Positions 43,746 through 57,367 of a stretch of DNA of 64,000 nt are shown here, piece by piece. Below the pieces are notes generated by a model that was not told the DNA's origin, did no database searches, and saw only the letters and a list, made by a program, of their open reading frames with translations. Every line of letters begins with the position of its first letter. Within the stretch, counting starts at the first letter, position 1. The position numbers and the translations under genes are program-made. The stretch is from Gordonia iterans (GTDB taxonomy: Bacteria; Actinomycetota; Actinomycetes; Mycobacteriales; Mycobacteriaceae). The stretch lies in the NCBI RefSeq assembly GCF_002993285.1, contig NZ_CP027433.1:558001-622000 (forward strand), given 5' to 3'.

Positions 43746-45656
43746 ATGTCGGGATACGTAACCGATGGAGAACCTGACGAGAGCATGAATACGACACCGG
43801 AGAATGACAGCGACACCGGAGGCGAGGGCGTCGAGACCGGCGGCCACCCGATTCCCGACCTGGAAACGAACATGTCCATGGAGGGTGTGCCCGCGCATCA
43901 CCACATCGCCGAAGAAGACACCGACGAGGAGATCACCGAGAAGCTGAGACGTCAAGGCGTGCTCATCGGCCCCGGAGCCATCGCACCGCGGGTGTTCTGG
44001 CCGGCCCTGGTCCTGGTGGTCGGAGTCGTCATCGTCGCGGTGGGCGCGCCCACCGGTACCGGCGAGGTGTTCGGCGAGATCCAGGGATGGATCGTCGAAG
44101 AGCTCGGTTGGTACTACGTGCTGGCCATCGCCTGCTTCGTCTTCTTCACGATCATCGTGGGCGCGTCCAAGCTGGGCGCCGTCACTTTGGGACGAGACGG
44201 TGAGAAGCCCGAGTACTCGACCCTGTCGTGGTTCAGCATGCTGTTCGCGGCCGGGATGGGCATCGGTCTGGTGTTCTACGGCGTGGCCGAGCCGCTCAGC
44301 TACGCGACAGTTGCTCCGAAGGCCGGCTGGGGCGACGATCAGGCCGAGAACGCGGGCCTGTCGATGGCGCAGACCTTTGTCCATTGGGGCCTGCATCCGT
44401 GGGCGATCTACGCGGTGATCGGTCTCGCCCTTGCCTACGCGATTCACCGCCGTGGTCGGCCGGTCTCGATCCGTTGGGCGCTCGAGCCGCTCCTCGGTGA
44501 CCGGGTCAAGGGATGGGCGGGCGACGTGATCGACGTCCTCGCCGTCCTCGGCACAGTGTTCGGTGTCGCGACGTCCCTGGGCCTCGGCGTTCAGCAGATC
44601 GCGGCCGGGCTCGCTTCGATCGGACTGGTCGGCGATCCGGCTTCGAATGCACTGTTGATCACGTTGATCACTGTGATCACCTTCCTTGCCACCCTGTCGG
44701 TGGTCAGCGGTGTCGGCGCCGGCATCAAGTGGCTGTCGAACATCAATCTGACGTTCGCCGGACTCCTCATGGTGTCGGTCCTGGTGTTGGGGCCGACTCT
44801 GTTCATCTTCCGGAATCTCGTCGAGTCGCTTGGCTTCTATCTGGGCAACGTGCTGCAGATGACCTTCGACGTCGGCGCCTTCCAAGGCGAGCAAGCGCAG
44901 GCGTGGTACCAGAGCTGGACCATCTTCTACTGGGGCTGGTGGATCTCGTGGGCGCCGTTCGTGGGTGTGTTCATCGCGCGGATCTCGCGTGGCCGAACCG
45001 TGCGTGAGTTCGTCTCCGGCGTGCTGCTGGTCCCCACTGCTGTCGGCTTCATCTGGTTCGCTGTGATGGGCGGGGCGGGACTGTTCCGTCAGTTGTTCGG
45101 CGCGGGCGATCTGGTAGACGACGGCGACACCGGAATCGACGCTCCGGCGACGCTGTTCCGCGTGCTGGAAGGGCTTCCGATCGGGCAGGTTCTGTCCGTG
45201 TTCGCGATCATCATCATCGCGCTCTTCTTCATCACCTCGTCGGACTCCGGTTCGCTCGTCGTGGACATGCTGACTTCGGGAGGGCATCCCAACCCGCCGG
45301 TGTGGTCTCGGGTGCTCTGGGCGGTGTTGGAGGGTGCGGTGGCGATCTCGCTGCTGCTCGCTGGCGGACTGGGCGCCCTCCAATCGGCGGCATTGGCGAC
45401 GGCGCTCCCGTTCTCCGTCGTGCTGCTCCTGATGTGTTTCGCCGTCGTGAAGGGGCTGCGGTACGAGTACCGGAAGATGCAACTGGAGCAACGACGCGAC
45501 CGCCTGGAGCGCGCCGCCGACTACATCACCGGAGGCGTCATGGACAGCCTGCCCGACGACCCGCGAGTGCGCACGTATGTCGACACGCGGATCGACTACC
45601 GTCTGCGCCGTACCAAGGGTGGGCTGACGTCCCTGAAGCGGCCCCGGGACAGCTGA
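43746..45656 (+). CDS. BCCT-family betaine/choline/carnitine transporter
   Basis: 636 residues from ATG 43746; ATG 43785 is a possible shorter start. An acidic N-terminal tail of about 100 residues precedes 12 membrane segments. Diagnostic stretches are AAGMGIGLVFYGVAEPLSYA, FVHWGLHPWAIYAVIGL, the tryptophan-rich IFYWGWWISWAPFVGVFIAR and FFITSSDSGSLVVDM. Takes up an osmolyte such as glycine betaine. The charged C-terminal tail may sense osmotic stress, as in BetP. Confidence 0.93.
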   Translation: MSGYVTDGEPDESMNTTPENDSDTGGEGVETGGHPIPDLETNMSMEGVPAHHHIAEEDTDEEITEKLRRQGVLIGPGAIAPRVFWPALVLVVGVVIVAVGAPTGTGEVFGEIQGWIVEELGWYYVLAIACFVFFTIIVGASKLGAVTLGRDGEKPEYSTLSWFSMLFAAGMGIGLVFYGVAEPLSYATVAPKAGWGDDQAENAGLSMAQTFVHWGLHPWAIYAVIGLALAYAIHRRGRPVSIRWALEPLLGDRVKGWAGDVIDVLAVLGTVFGVATSLGLGVQQIAAGLASIGLVGDPASNALLITLITVITFLATLSVVSGVGAGIKWLSNINLTFAGLLMVSVLVLGPTLFIFRNLVESLGFYLGNVLQMTFDVGAFQGEQAQAWYQSWTIFYWGWWISWAPFVGVFIARISRGRTVREFVSGVLLVPTAVGFIWFAVMGGAGLFRQLFGAGDLVDDGDTGIDAPATLFRVLEGLPIGQVLSVFAIIIIALFFITSSDSGSLVVDMLTSGGHPNPPVWSRVLWAVLEGAVAISLLLAGGLGALQSAALATALPFSVVLLLMCFAVVKGLRYEYRKMQLEQRRDRLERAADYITGGVMDSLPDDPRVRTYVDTRIDYRLRRTKGGLTSLKRPRDS

Positions 45657-45778
45657 CTCCGGTCGCGTCCCTGGCGTGAGGAAGGGAACGACGACCGATC
45701 AAGCCGGACTGGCGCCTCGATCGTGCCGACTGCGATTCACCCCCGACGACGGGCCCGGCCGCCCGTAGGGTCTTGCTC

Positions 45779-46801
45779 ATGAATCAGACCCCCGTCACCC
45801 TCGCCAACGCGAAGAAGCCGCCGCCCAAGCGGTTGCTGCTGATCTCGGGCGTCGCGGTGCTGATCGCGGCGGCGATCCTCGGGCTGCTGGCGCGGGCCTG
45901 GGGGACACCGGTGCTGTATGCGGGCTACATCGCGCTGATGTTCCTCGCGCCAGCGGTGCGGACTCTGCGGGTTCGGCAGCTGCTGCTCGCTTCGCTGTGG
46001 ACGATGCTGATCTGCGCGGTCAGCATCCTCATCGGCACCTACGGGCCCTGGGTGATGCTGGCGGTCATCGTGGCCACCGCGATGGTCCAGGGGCTCTTCG
46101 CGCTGAACGGCAAGGCCGGACTCAACCGCTCGCCCGCCAGCGTCGTGGGTTTCGCGGCGTTCGCCGACACCGGCTCCTTGGCCGAGGTGTGGCAGCCGCT
46201 GGTCGGCGTCGTGGTCGGCGCCGTCGTGGTGCTGGTGATCGCGGTCGCGGTGGACAGGAGCAGCGGTCCGGACGACCGGGAGCTGGACACCAAGCCCGCT
46301 CCACTGGTCGACCGCCTGTACTACGGCGGCGGTCTGGCGATCGGTTCAGCGGTGCTGACGGCGGTGTTCACCCTGTCTGACTGGACCGGCCTCTCGTACG
46401 CGCTGCTGATCTTCTGCCTGATCTACGCCTTCGACTCGGGCAAGGTGCTGCACAATTCGCTCGTGCGGGTGGTCGGCGCGGCGCTCGGCGTGGGCTCCTC
46501 GGTGCTGCTCGCGGCGATCCTCCCGCAGCCGGCGCTGGTCGTGGTGTTCGTCCTGTGTGCGGTGATCGCGCTCGCCTGCCTGCTCGACCACCATGAGTTC
46601 TGGTATGTGGTGTTCCTGGTCGCGACCGTCGTGCACATGGCCGAGATCACCGGTAAGGGCGCGGCGAGCTCCGGTCTCGAGCACATCCTGGGCGTGATCC
46701 TGGCCGCCGCAGTCGCGGTCCTGCTGCATTGGATCGCGACGCCGTTGCACGACCGCTGGCTCGGGCATTCGCGCATCCGGGCGTCGCGCTCAGACTCCTG
46801 A
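45779..46801 (+). CDS. FUSC-like multi-pass membrane protein
   Basis: 340 residues from ATG 45779. Two halves of hydrophobic segments flank a hydrophilic middle (DRSSGPDDRELDTKPAPLVD). The fold resembles the FUSC/aromatic acid exporter group (N-terminal LISGVAVLIAAAILGLLA, later LIFCLIYAFDSGKVLHNSLV). Substrate unknown. Single gene after the BCCT transporter. Confidence 0.7.
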   Translation: MNQTPVTLANAKKPPPKRLLLISGVAVLIAAAILGLLARAWGTPVLYAGYIALMFLAPAVRTLRVRQLLLASLWTMLICAVSILIGTYGPWVMLAVIVATAMVQGLFALNGKAGLNRSPASVVGFAAFADTGSLAEVWQPLVGVVVGAVVVLVIAVAVDRSSGPDDRELDTKPAPLVDRLYYGGGLAIGSAVLTAVFTLSDWTGLSYALLIFCLIYAFDSGKVLHNSLVRVVGAALGVGSSVLLAAILPQPALVVVFVLCAVIALACLLDHHEFWYVVFLVATVVHMAEITGKGAASSGLEHILGVILAAAVAVLLHWIATPLHDRWLGHSRIRASRSDS

Positions 46802-46851
46802 TCGGTGGATCGTGCGGCGGCCGGGATCACGGCTTCGCTACACGTCCGGCG

Positions 46852-48036
46852 TCATGCCAGGTGCTCGTAGACGGCAGTTTCGAAGGTGAGGTACCCGTTG
46901 AGGGAACCGGGGTCGGCGAAGGGCAGGATCTGTGTGCCCCAGATGCCGGCGACGTCGGACTCCCGGTCGATCCAGTAGTAGAGATTGGCCAGCCCGGCCC
47001 AGGCCAGCGAACCCGCTGCGCGACCGGTGGGCGCCTGTTCGTCGTTCACCATGAACGTGTACGCCCACGACTTGCTCTGCCCGGGGAAGAATTCGGCGTC
47101 GTGCGAGAGTGACGGGGCAGAGGTCTTGAGCATGCCGCTCTTGAGCTCGCCGAGGCCGTTCACCGATGCGGCGGCCACCGTCTCCGGGTTCAGGACCCGG
47201 CCGAACTCACCGTCCCCGCCGCGCAACCACATGCGCAGGAAGCGGGTGTAATCGGGCATGGTCGAGTACAGGCCGTGGCCGCCCATCTGGATCTCCGGAT
47301 CCTGCGGCAACACCATTCCGGTCGGCGTGAGACCGCCGTCGTCCCGACGCTGGTGGACCTCGACGCGGCGCGCCGCCATCGACGGACTCATGGTGAACGC
47401 GGTGTCGGTCATCCCCAGCGGTGCGAAGATCCGTTCGGCCATCACCTCGCCGAGGCGGGCGTGGCGCACGGCCTCGACCACCAGACCCGCCCAGTCGATG
47501 TTGGTGCCGTAGTTCCATCGGCTGCCCGGGTCGAAGAGCAGCGGGGTCATCAGCGACTTCTTCGTCGCCGCGATGATGTCCGGCTGACCGGTGTCGGCGG
47601 TCAGCCGCGAGTACACGTCGGAGAAGAACATGTAGCCGAAGCCTGCCGTGTGGAGGAGCAGCATCCGCGTGGTGATCGGCGTTCGCGGTGCGCGCAGGAG
47701 CTGCCTGCCGTCCTCTCCGAAACCTTCGATCACCTGGAGTTCGCCGATCTCGGGCACGTACTCGGCGGCGGGGGCGTCCAGATCGAGCAGCCCCTCCTCG
47801 ACGCACTGCAGGACCGCAGTTCCGGTGACCGCCTTCGTGGTGGAGAACAGGCAGAACACAGAGTCGGGTGTCATGGGGGTGTCGTCGTCGAGTGAACGTA
47901 GACCGCAGGCGCCTTCGTAGAGGGTGCCGTCGCCGCGCGTCACCGTCGCAACCACACCAGGTACCCGTTCGGCGGGATCCTCGGTGGTCACCGCGTGCTG
48001 CAGGATCGCATCAAGGGTGTCGTTCAAGTGGGGCAT
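46852..48036 (-). CDS. Serine hydrolase, class C beta-lactamase fold
   Basis: 394 residues from ATG 48036. SxxK motif FSTTKAVTGTAVLQ carries the nucleophile; YGTNIDWAGLVVEAV supplies the Tyr motif, and a later GHGLYSTMPDYTRFLR fits. No signal peptide. Such proteins are esterases, D-aminoacyl hydrolases or lactamases; the acidic front (TTEDPAERVPG) suggests an esterase (EstB-like). It lies 131 bp downstream of a same-strand AraC gene, which may control it. Confidence 0.85.
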   Translation of the reverse strand: MPHLNDTLDAILQHAVTTEDPAERVPGVVATVTRGDGTLYEGACGLRSLDDDTPMTPDSVFCLFSTTKAVTGTAVLQCVEEGLLDLDAPAAEYVPEIGELQVIEGFGEDGRQLLRAPRTPITTRMLLLHTAGFGYMFFSDVYSRLTADTGQPDIIAATKKSLMTPLLFDPGSRWNYGTNIDWAGLVVEAVRHARLGEVMAERIFAPLGMTDTAFTMSPSMAARRVEVHQRRDDGGLTPTGMVLPQDPEIQMGGHGLYSTMPDYTRFLRMWLRGGDGEFGRVLNPETVAAASVNGLGELKSGMLKTSAPSLSHDAEFFPGQSKSWAYTFMVNDEQAPTGRAAGSLAWAGLANLYYWIDRESDVAGIWGTQILPFADPGSLNGYLTFETAVYEHLA

Positions 48037-48167
48037 TGTGGAGACCTCCGTCGTGGTGATGACGCCCGAAGCGCCGCGGCGCTCGGGGGCGAGCGCGCCC
48101 AAGAATCGTGACCCGAGTCACCCGAGCGGGACGTTCCCGATCGGCATGCGGTACTCGTGATCGGCAA

Positions 48168-49157
48168 TCAAGTCGAAGCACCTCGTCTGAGCGTCTGCGA
48201 CGGCAGTTCTCCGAAGCGACGCCGGTAGGCTCCGGCGAAGCCGCCCATGTTGACGTAGCCCCACGCGCGCGCAGCGCTCGCGACGGACGTCGCACCCGCC
48301 GCGAGTTCTCGACGCACCCCTTGGAGCCGGCGCTCGATCAGGTAGCTCCGCGGCGACGTCCCGAGATAGGTGTTGAACGCGCCGCTGAGCGCGCGGACAC
48401 TGACGCCGGCGATCGCGGCGATCTCGGTGATCGTCGGCAGCTCCCGGGCGTGCTCGTCGATGTACTCGACTGCGGCCCGCACGTAGCGGGGCGCAGGCAC
48501 GGAAGTCGACGAGGGCAGGGCGATGTCGGCGTGCCGGGCCCACTCGGTGAGCAGGTGCGCGGTGATCATCTCTTCCAGCTGACGGCCCACCTGGCCGACG
48601 GCCACCTCGTCCGGGGCCGCGGCGGCGGTGCGACTGGCGAATTCGAGGAGTGCCAGCCAGGCGCTGCCCGGGCCGCCGATCACACACGGTTTCGACCACA
48701 GCCGCGCATCGGGGACGTCGCCGTACCAGCGCAATGCCAGATCAGTCAGCAGCCGAACGGGCACGGTGAGGTTCAGCTGCAGATGATCCCGGTCGGCGCC
48801 GAGCCGGTACGGCGAGTGACCGCAGTCCACGACGAACGTCTCGTTCGCCGACAGTTCAGTGGTCGCCCGCCGCGTCCCGTGCCGCGTCCGGCCGCGCAGT
48901 GTGGTGAGCGCCAGAACCTTGCCCGATCCGGGATCGAAGTCGTCGAGTTCGACGTGGACGCCGTAGCGGAAGTGCGTGAGGATGATGTCGCCGATGGACG
49001 TGGAGAACATCGACGACGCGGGCGCCACGCCGCGTCCGACAGGACGCACGTCGAAGTGCATGTACTTGACGTTCGTCCATGCGCGGATCGCATCCCAGTC
49101 CGTTTCGCGTGTGTCGTCGCGAAGCGAGGCGGGCCGGGGATCGAGGGTCGCGGACAT
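48168..49157 (-). CDS. AraC-family transcriptional regulator
   Basis: 329 residues from ATG 49157. The C-terminal HTH pair is ITEIAAIAGVSVRALSGAFN, then SVASAARAWGYVNMGGFAGA. The N-terminal half is a sensor of the ligand-binding AraC type (VKYMHFDVRPVGRGVAPASS). It probably controls the downstream serine hydrolase, transcribed in the same direction. Confidence 0.88.
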   Translation of the reverse strand: MSATLDPRPASLRDDTRETDWDAIRAWTNVKYMHFDVRPVGRGVAPASSMFSTSIGDIILTHFRYGVHVELDDFDPGSGKVLALTTLRGRTRHGTRRATTELSANETFVVDCGHSPYRLGADRDHLQLNLTVPVRLLTDLALRWYGDVPDARLWSKPCVIGGPGSAWLALLEFASRTAAAAPDEVAVGQVGRQLEEMITAHLLTEWARHADIALPSSTSVPAPRYVRAAVEYIDEHARELPTITEIAAIAGVSVRALSGAFNTYLGTSPRSYLIERRLQGVRRELAAGATSVASAARAWGYVNMGGFAGAYRRRFGELPSQTLRRGAST

Positions 49158-49268
49158 GGCCCTCAGCCTAGAAGCGCCGATCCGCGCACGTGGACGGATA
49201 CGGCGAAACCCGGGTCGGGACTCCCCGCCGGACGCGACGGGAGGGCCGGCGCAGGGCCCGCTGCGGCG

Positions 49269-51291
<2,023 letters not shown>

Positions 51292-51362
51292 TCAAGCTCC
51301 TTGGGAGTGAAGAAGGGGTTTGACCGGCGCGTCACTAGGCCCGCGACGGAGGGCCGGTCGAA

Positions 51363-51404
51363 TCAGACCCCGCCGCGGCAACCGAGAAGAAGTGCACGCT
51401 GCAT
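51363..51404 (-). promoter_or_regulatory. leuA leader peptide (attenuator)
   Basis: A 13-residue ORF from ATG 51404 encodes MQRALLLGCRGGV with three consecutive leucine codons (CTT CTT CTC), ending in TGA at 51363. It lies about 80 bp before leuA. A hairpin (GACCGGC at 51322-51328 pairing with GCCGGTC at 51353-51359) follows. This fits leucine-dependent attenuation, though the alternative structures were not modelled. Confidence 0.75.
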
Positions 51405-51470
51405 GGAACTCACCTTACGTCAGTGCCGCGGCCGGGATCAAAAAAGTCTCCGCGCGGAGCCGTACGACGT

Positions 51471-52034
51471 TCAGGCGAACGGCTCGCCCCATCGCCCGGC
51501 GAACGCGATCCGATCCAGCGGGAGGCGTTCCCGCGGCCACGCGTCACGCTCGCGGATCTCTTGGCTGAGTGTGGTCGGATCGTCGGCGAGGCGCCCGATC
51601 GCCAGAATCGCCAACGGCCGGATGTCGTCGGGGATCGCGAACACCTCGCGGGCCGTCGCCTTACTGAACCCGGCCATCGGATGGCCGTTGAACCCGAGCG
51701 CCTGCGCCTGCAGGATCATCTGGCCCAGCGCGAGCCCCGCATCGACGGCACCGTACGCGTGCTTGTCCGGGTCGTCCGGTTCGTCGGTGGTGCACACGAG
51801 GACGAAGGCCGCCGAAGCCGGGGCCCAGGTCGCGTTGCCCTTGTTCAGCGAGTCGGTCAACGCTGCGAAGGTGGCGTCGCCGCGACGTCCGACGACGAAC
51901 CGGACCGGCTGGATCCGGCCCCACGTCGGGGCCCAGCGCCCGGCCTCCAGGATCGTGGTCAGGTCCTCGTCGTCGATGGCGGCGGCGTCGTCGTAGCCGC
52001 GGGCGCTCCAACGGCCGCTGATCAGTGGGTGCAT
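51471..52034 (-). CDS. Nitroreductase-family FMN oxidoreductase
   Basis: 187 residues from ATG 52034. Signature parts are the N-terminal ISGRWSARGYDDAAAIDDED, then EAGRWAPTWGRIQPVRFVVG, AYGAVDAGLALGQMILQAQA and AIPDDIRPLAILAIGRLADD. FMN-dependent reduction of nitro or quinone compounds is usual. It is followed by an MFS exporter gene ending 38 bp upstream, on the same strand; the two might be one operon. Confidence 0.88.
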   Translation of the reverse strand: MHPLISGRWSARGYDDAAAIDDEDLTTILEAGRWAPTWGRIQPVRFVVGRRGDATFAALTDSLNKGNATWAPASAAFVLVCTTDEPDDPDKHAYGAVDAGLALGQMILQAQALGFNGHPMAGFSKATAREVFAIPDDIRPLAILAIGRLADDPTTLSQEIRERDAWPRERLPLDRIAFAGRWGEPFA

Positions 52035-52072
52035 GGGTACCAGGGTTCCAGACGTGCGAAGGGCGCCGGCGT

Positions 52073-53527
52073 TCAGGCGGTGCTCTTCGGGCTGCGCATC
52101 ACGTAGGCGACCACCGCGCTCAGCATGAGCAGGGCGACGCCCGCGGCCAGCGCCGCGGCGTGCATGCCGTTGACGAAGGCCTCTTTGGCTGCGTGCGCAG
52201 TGGCGCCGCTGGTCTGCTCCAGGGTCTTGCCGAACGAGTCGGCGAAGCGGCCGCCGCCCTGCGCGACGAACACCGCGGTGGCCAGCGAACCGAACAGCGC
52301 CAGACCGAGGGCGGTGCCCAGCTCGAAGCTGGTCTCCGAGATTCCGGAGGCGGCGCCCGAATGCGCCGGCGGCACCGAACCGACGACGACGTCGGTCACC
52401 AGAGCGAACTGGATGCCGTACCCGGCGCCGGCGACTGCGGTGAACGCCATGAACCACCACAGCGGACTGGACAGATCGAGGGCGACGATCCCCAGATTTC
52501 CGAGCGCGGCCAGCAGCAGTGCGCCGGTCAGTGCCCTGGGCACGCCGACCAGGGCGGTCACCCGCTCGGCGCCGATCGAGAACACGGCGATGGTGATCGC
52601 CATCGGGAGGCCGGCCAGCGCCGCCTCCAACACGTCGCGTCCGACGGCCGATTGCAGATAGACGTTCGTCAGATAGGCCATGCCGGCCTGCGCCATCATG
52701 CCGACGAGGGCCACCGCGATGCAGGCGCTGAAGGTCGCGTTGCCGAACAGCCGCAGGTCCACGAGCGGGACGGGCGTCCGTCGCTGATGGCGGAGGAAGA
52801 GGACGATCATCGTCGCGCCGAACAGCCCGATCATCGCGGTACCGACAGACAGCCCCGTTGCCGCAGCGTTCTTCACCGCGTAGACCACCGGAAGGATGCC
52901 GAGCAGTGAGAGCACGACGCCGAGCAGATCGAAGGGATGGGTCGCGGCGGACTTGTATTCGGGCAGCACAAACGGCGCGAGCAGGAAGAGCGCGGCGAGC
53001 ACCGGCACGTTGATCAGGAACACGCTGCCCCACCAGAAGTGGTGCAGCAGTGCGCCGCCGGTCACCGGCCCGATCGCGGCGCCGCCGGCGAAGGCAGCGG
53101 TCCAGACTCCGATCGCCCGCGCCCGGTCGGCGTTGCGCGGGAACATGTTCGCGATCAGGGCGAGGCTGGCCGGCAGCAGGGTGGAGCCGCCGACGCCCAT
53201 GAGCGCCCGGGCCGCGATCAAGAAAGCCGCGGACGGCGCGAAGGCGGCGGCCACCGACGCCCCGCCGAACAGCGCGGCCCCCAGGAGCAGGATCCGGCGG
53301 CGGCCGATCCGGTCGCCGAGATTGCCCATCGTGATCAGCAGCCCGGCGATCGCGAACCCGTAGACGTCGAGCATCCACAGCTCCTGCGTCGCGGACGGAT
53401 CAAGGGCCTGCGAGATGGTCGGCATGGCCAGGTACAGGACCGAGAAGTCCATCGACACCAGGATCACCGGCAGCATCAGGACCACCAGGCCGAACCAGGC
53501 GCGCCGACCGCTCACCTGTGTCGGCAT
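52073..53527 (-). CDS. MFS drug exporter of the DHA2 (14-TMS) type
   Basis: 484 residues, about 14 hydrophobic segments. It starts MPTQVSGRRAWFGLVVLMLP. Motif C-like GVGGSTLLPASLALIANMF, motif A GNLGDRIGRRRILLLGAALF and the antiporter motif GAAIGPVTGGALLHHFWWGS are present. Exports drugs or cationic compounds with proton exchange. Next to a nitroreductase gene. Confidence 0.9.
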   Translation of the reverse strand: MPTQVSGRRAWFGLVVLMLPVILVSMDFSVLYLAMPTISQALDPSATQELWMLDVYGFAIAGLLITMGNLGDRIGRRRILLLGAALFGGASVAAAFAPSAAFLIAARALMGVGGSTLLPASLALIANMFPRNADRARAIGVWTAAFAGGAAIGPVTGGALLHHFWWGSVFLINVPVLAALFLLAPFVLPEYKSAATHPFDLLGVVLSLLGILPVVYAVKNAAATGLSVGTAMIGLFGATMIVLFLRHQRRTPVPLVDLRLFGNATFSACIAVALVGMMAQAGMAYLTNVYLQSAVGRDVLEAALAGLPMAITIAVFSIGAERVTALVGVPRALTGALLLAALGNLGIVALDLSSPLWWFMAFTAVAGAGYGIQFALVTDVVVGSVPPAHSGAASGISETSFELGTALGLALFGSLATAVFVAQGGGRFADSFGKTLEQTSGATAHAAKEAFVNGMHAAALAAGVALLMLSAVVAYVMRSPKSTA

Positions 53528-53552
53528 GGCGTTCTCCGGGGGTCGGTGGCCG

Positions 53553-54719
53553 TCAGATCGCGTATTGGAAGACGGTCAGCATGTAGGCGCCGAACCAGGC
53601 GCTCAGCAACACGATAGGACCCAGCACGGACGCCGCGACACCGGGCCGTTGCCGGGACAGCAGCGCGGCCAGTGGGATCAGCAGGACGAACGCTGGAAGC
53701 AGCAGTCGGGCCCGGCTCATCATCAGCCCGCTCGACAGCAGGATCGAGGCCACTACCAGGGTGCCGTAGGCCAGCACCGGCCACGGCAGCCGGTCGGCGA
53801 ACGACCAGGCGAGCAGCGCGAGGACGCCCAGCATCACCAGCGCGGTGGCCACTTGGGCGAAGTCGTGCGAGGCGGTCAGCGAATCGACGACGAAGCGCCA
53901 GGCCGCGACGCCGAAATCCATCTTGGTGTCCCAGCCCTGGGTCTGGATGTGGAACCATCCGGTGAGTGAGCCGGTCTTCGCGGCGACCACGCCGAGGTAG
54001 CCGAGAAAGCCCAGCGGGGCCATGACGATCGCGGCCCAGGCGCGCGGTCCGTCGCGCCGGGCGAGGAAGGCGGCGAGCATCACCACGGCGATCACCGCGA
54101 TCCCGGTCGGGCGGACCAGGCCGATCAGCAGGGCCGCACCGCCCGCGGCGAGCCAATCGCGCTCCAGGACCCAGGCCAGGGCCCAGGCGGCGAGCGCGCA
54201 GAAGAGCGCCTCGGTGTAGGCGAGGTTGAGGACGACCGACATCGGAGTCGCGGCGAACAGGACGACCAGAACCAGTCCGGTGCGGCGCGGATCGCCGGCG
54301 GGCCGGGCGCGCTGCGCGCAGAGCGTTCCCAGCCGGGCCACGCCGACCGCGGCCACGGCGCCGAACACCAGGTTGAGCGTAATCGCGGCCCCGAAGGTGC
54401 TGACCCCGGGCGCCTGGGACACCAGGCCGACGAGCATCGGGTAGCCGGGGAAGAAGGCGTAGGCCGTCTCGTCCGTGTGCAGGCCCTGCGCATCGGTGAG
54501 CGACTCCGGCACCCCGCTGTACCCGTGCTCGGCGATGGCGAGCATCCACTGCCCGTCCCACTTGCTGAGGACCGAGGAGAGGGAGAGGTCGTGCCGTGCC
54601 GAGAAGAGGGCGAGCACCGCGATCCCGATGCCCCGTACGACGAGGTAGAGGAGCACGACCACGCCCCACGGCGGCAGCGTGCGCGGTGCGGGCGCGGCGG
54701 TCGATATTGCGCTCGTCAC
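53553..54719 (-). CDS. PIG-V-like mannosyltransferase / polytopic membrane protein
   Basis: 388 residues from GTG 54719. Ten or so membrane segments. The lumenal motif [20 protein letters not shown] followed by [15 protein letters not shown] matches the PIG-V/GT76-like pattern (WDG..Y and FFP.YP). Likely a polyprenyl-phosphomannose-dependent glycosyltransferase. It ends 26 bp before the MFS gene start; the start lies 146 bp from the divergent ask gene. Confidence 0.75.
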   Translation of the reverse strand: MTSAISTAAPAPRTLPPWGVVVLLYLVVRGIGIAVLALFSARHDLSLSSVLSKWDGQWMLAIAEHGYSGVPESLTDAQGLHTDETAYAFFPGYPMLVGLVSQAPGVSTFGAAITLNLVFGAVAAVGVARLGTLCAQRARPAGDPRRTGLVLVVLFAATPMSVVLNLAYTEALFCALAAWALAWVLERDWLAAGGAALLIGLVRPTGIAVIAVVMLAAFLARRDGPRAWAAIVMAPLGFLGYLGVVAAKTGSLTGWFHIQTQGWDTKMDFGVAAWRFVVDSLTASHDFAQVATALVMLGVLALLAWSFADRLPWPVLAYGTLVVASILLSSGLMMSRARLLLPAFVLLIPLAALLSRQRPGVAASVLGPIVLLSAWFGAYMLTVFQYAI

Positions 54720-54864
54720 CGGATCGATCGTACCGATCCTGGGAGTCCGTCTGAACACCGGCGGGGCGCGGACACGGGGTGCGCGGGTGCGGCCGCAGGG
54801 CGGGCGACCGGTACAGTGGACGCGAAATCAGCACCTGAAAGACCGAGTACAGGAAGGCCCCGAC

Positions 54865-57158
<2,294 letters not shown>

Positions 57159-57367
57159 ACACCGGTGTCGCGGCGCACGTCGCGGCACCTGGCGCCGGGC
57201 TGAGGCCCGATGGCAGTCGCGCGGAGTCGAGAACGGGGTGCCGGGCACCCTGGCTTCGGTGTCGAGATCGACGACTTCGGCGGCGGATCCCGGGTGCACG
57301 ATCGGTTCGCGGACCGCTCTATGACCGTGGTTACTCTGCGGTAAGAACGTGCGCGATATTCCCCTGC

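Noticed and set aside
42094..45491. Two long minus-strand frames opposite the sugar porter and BCCT genes
   Set aside because: They mirror the membrane protein codons (His/Arg/Glu-rich shadow composition) and have no recognisable motif.
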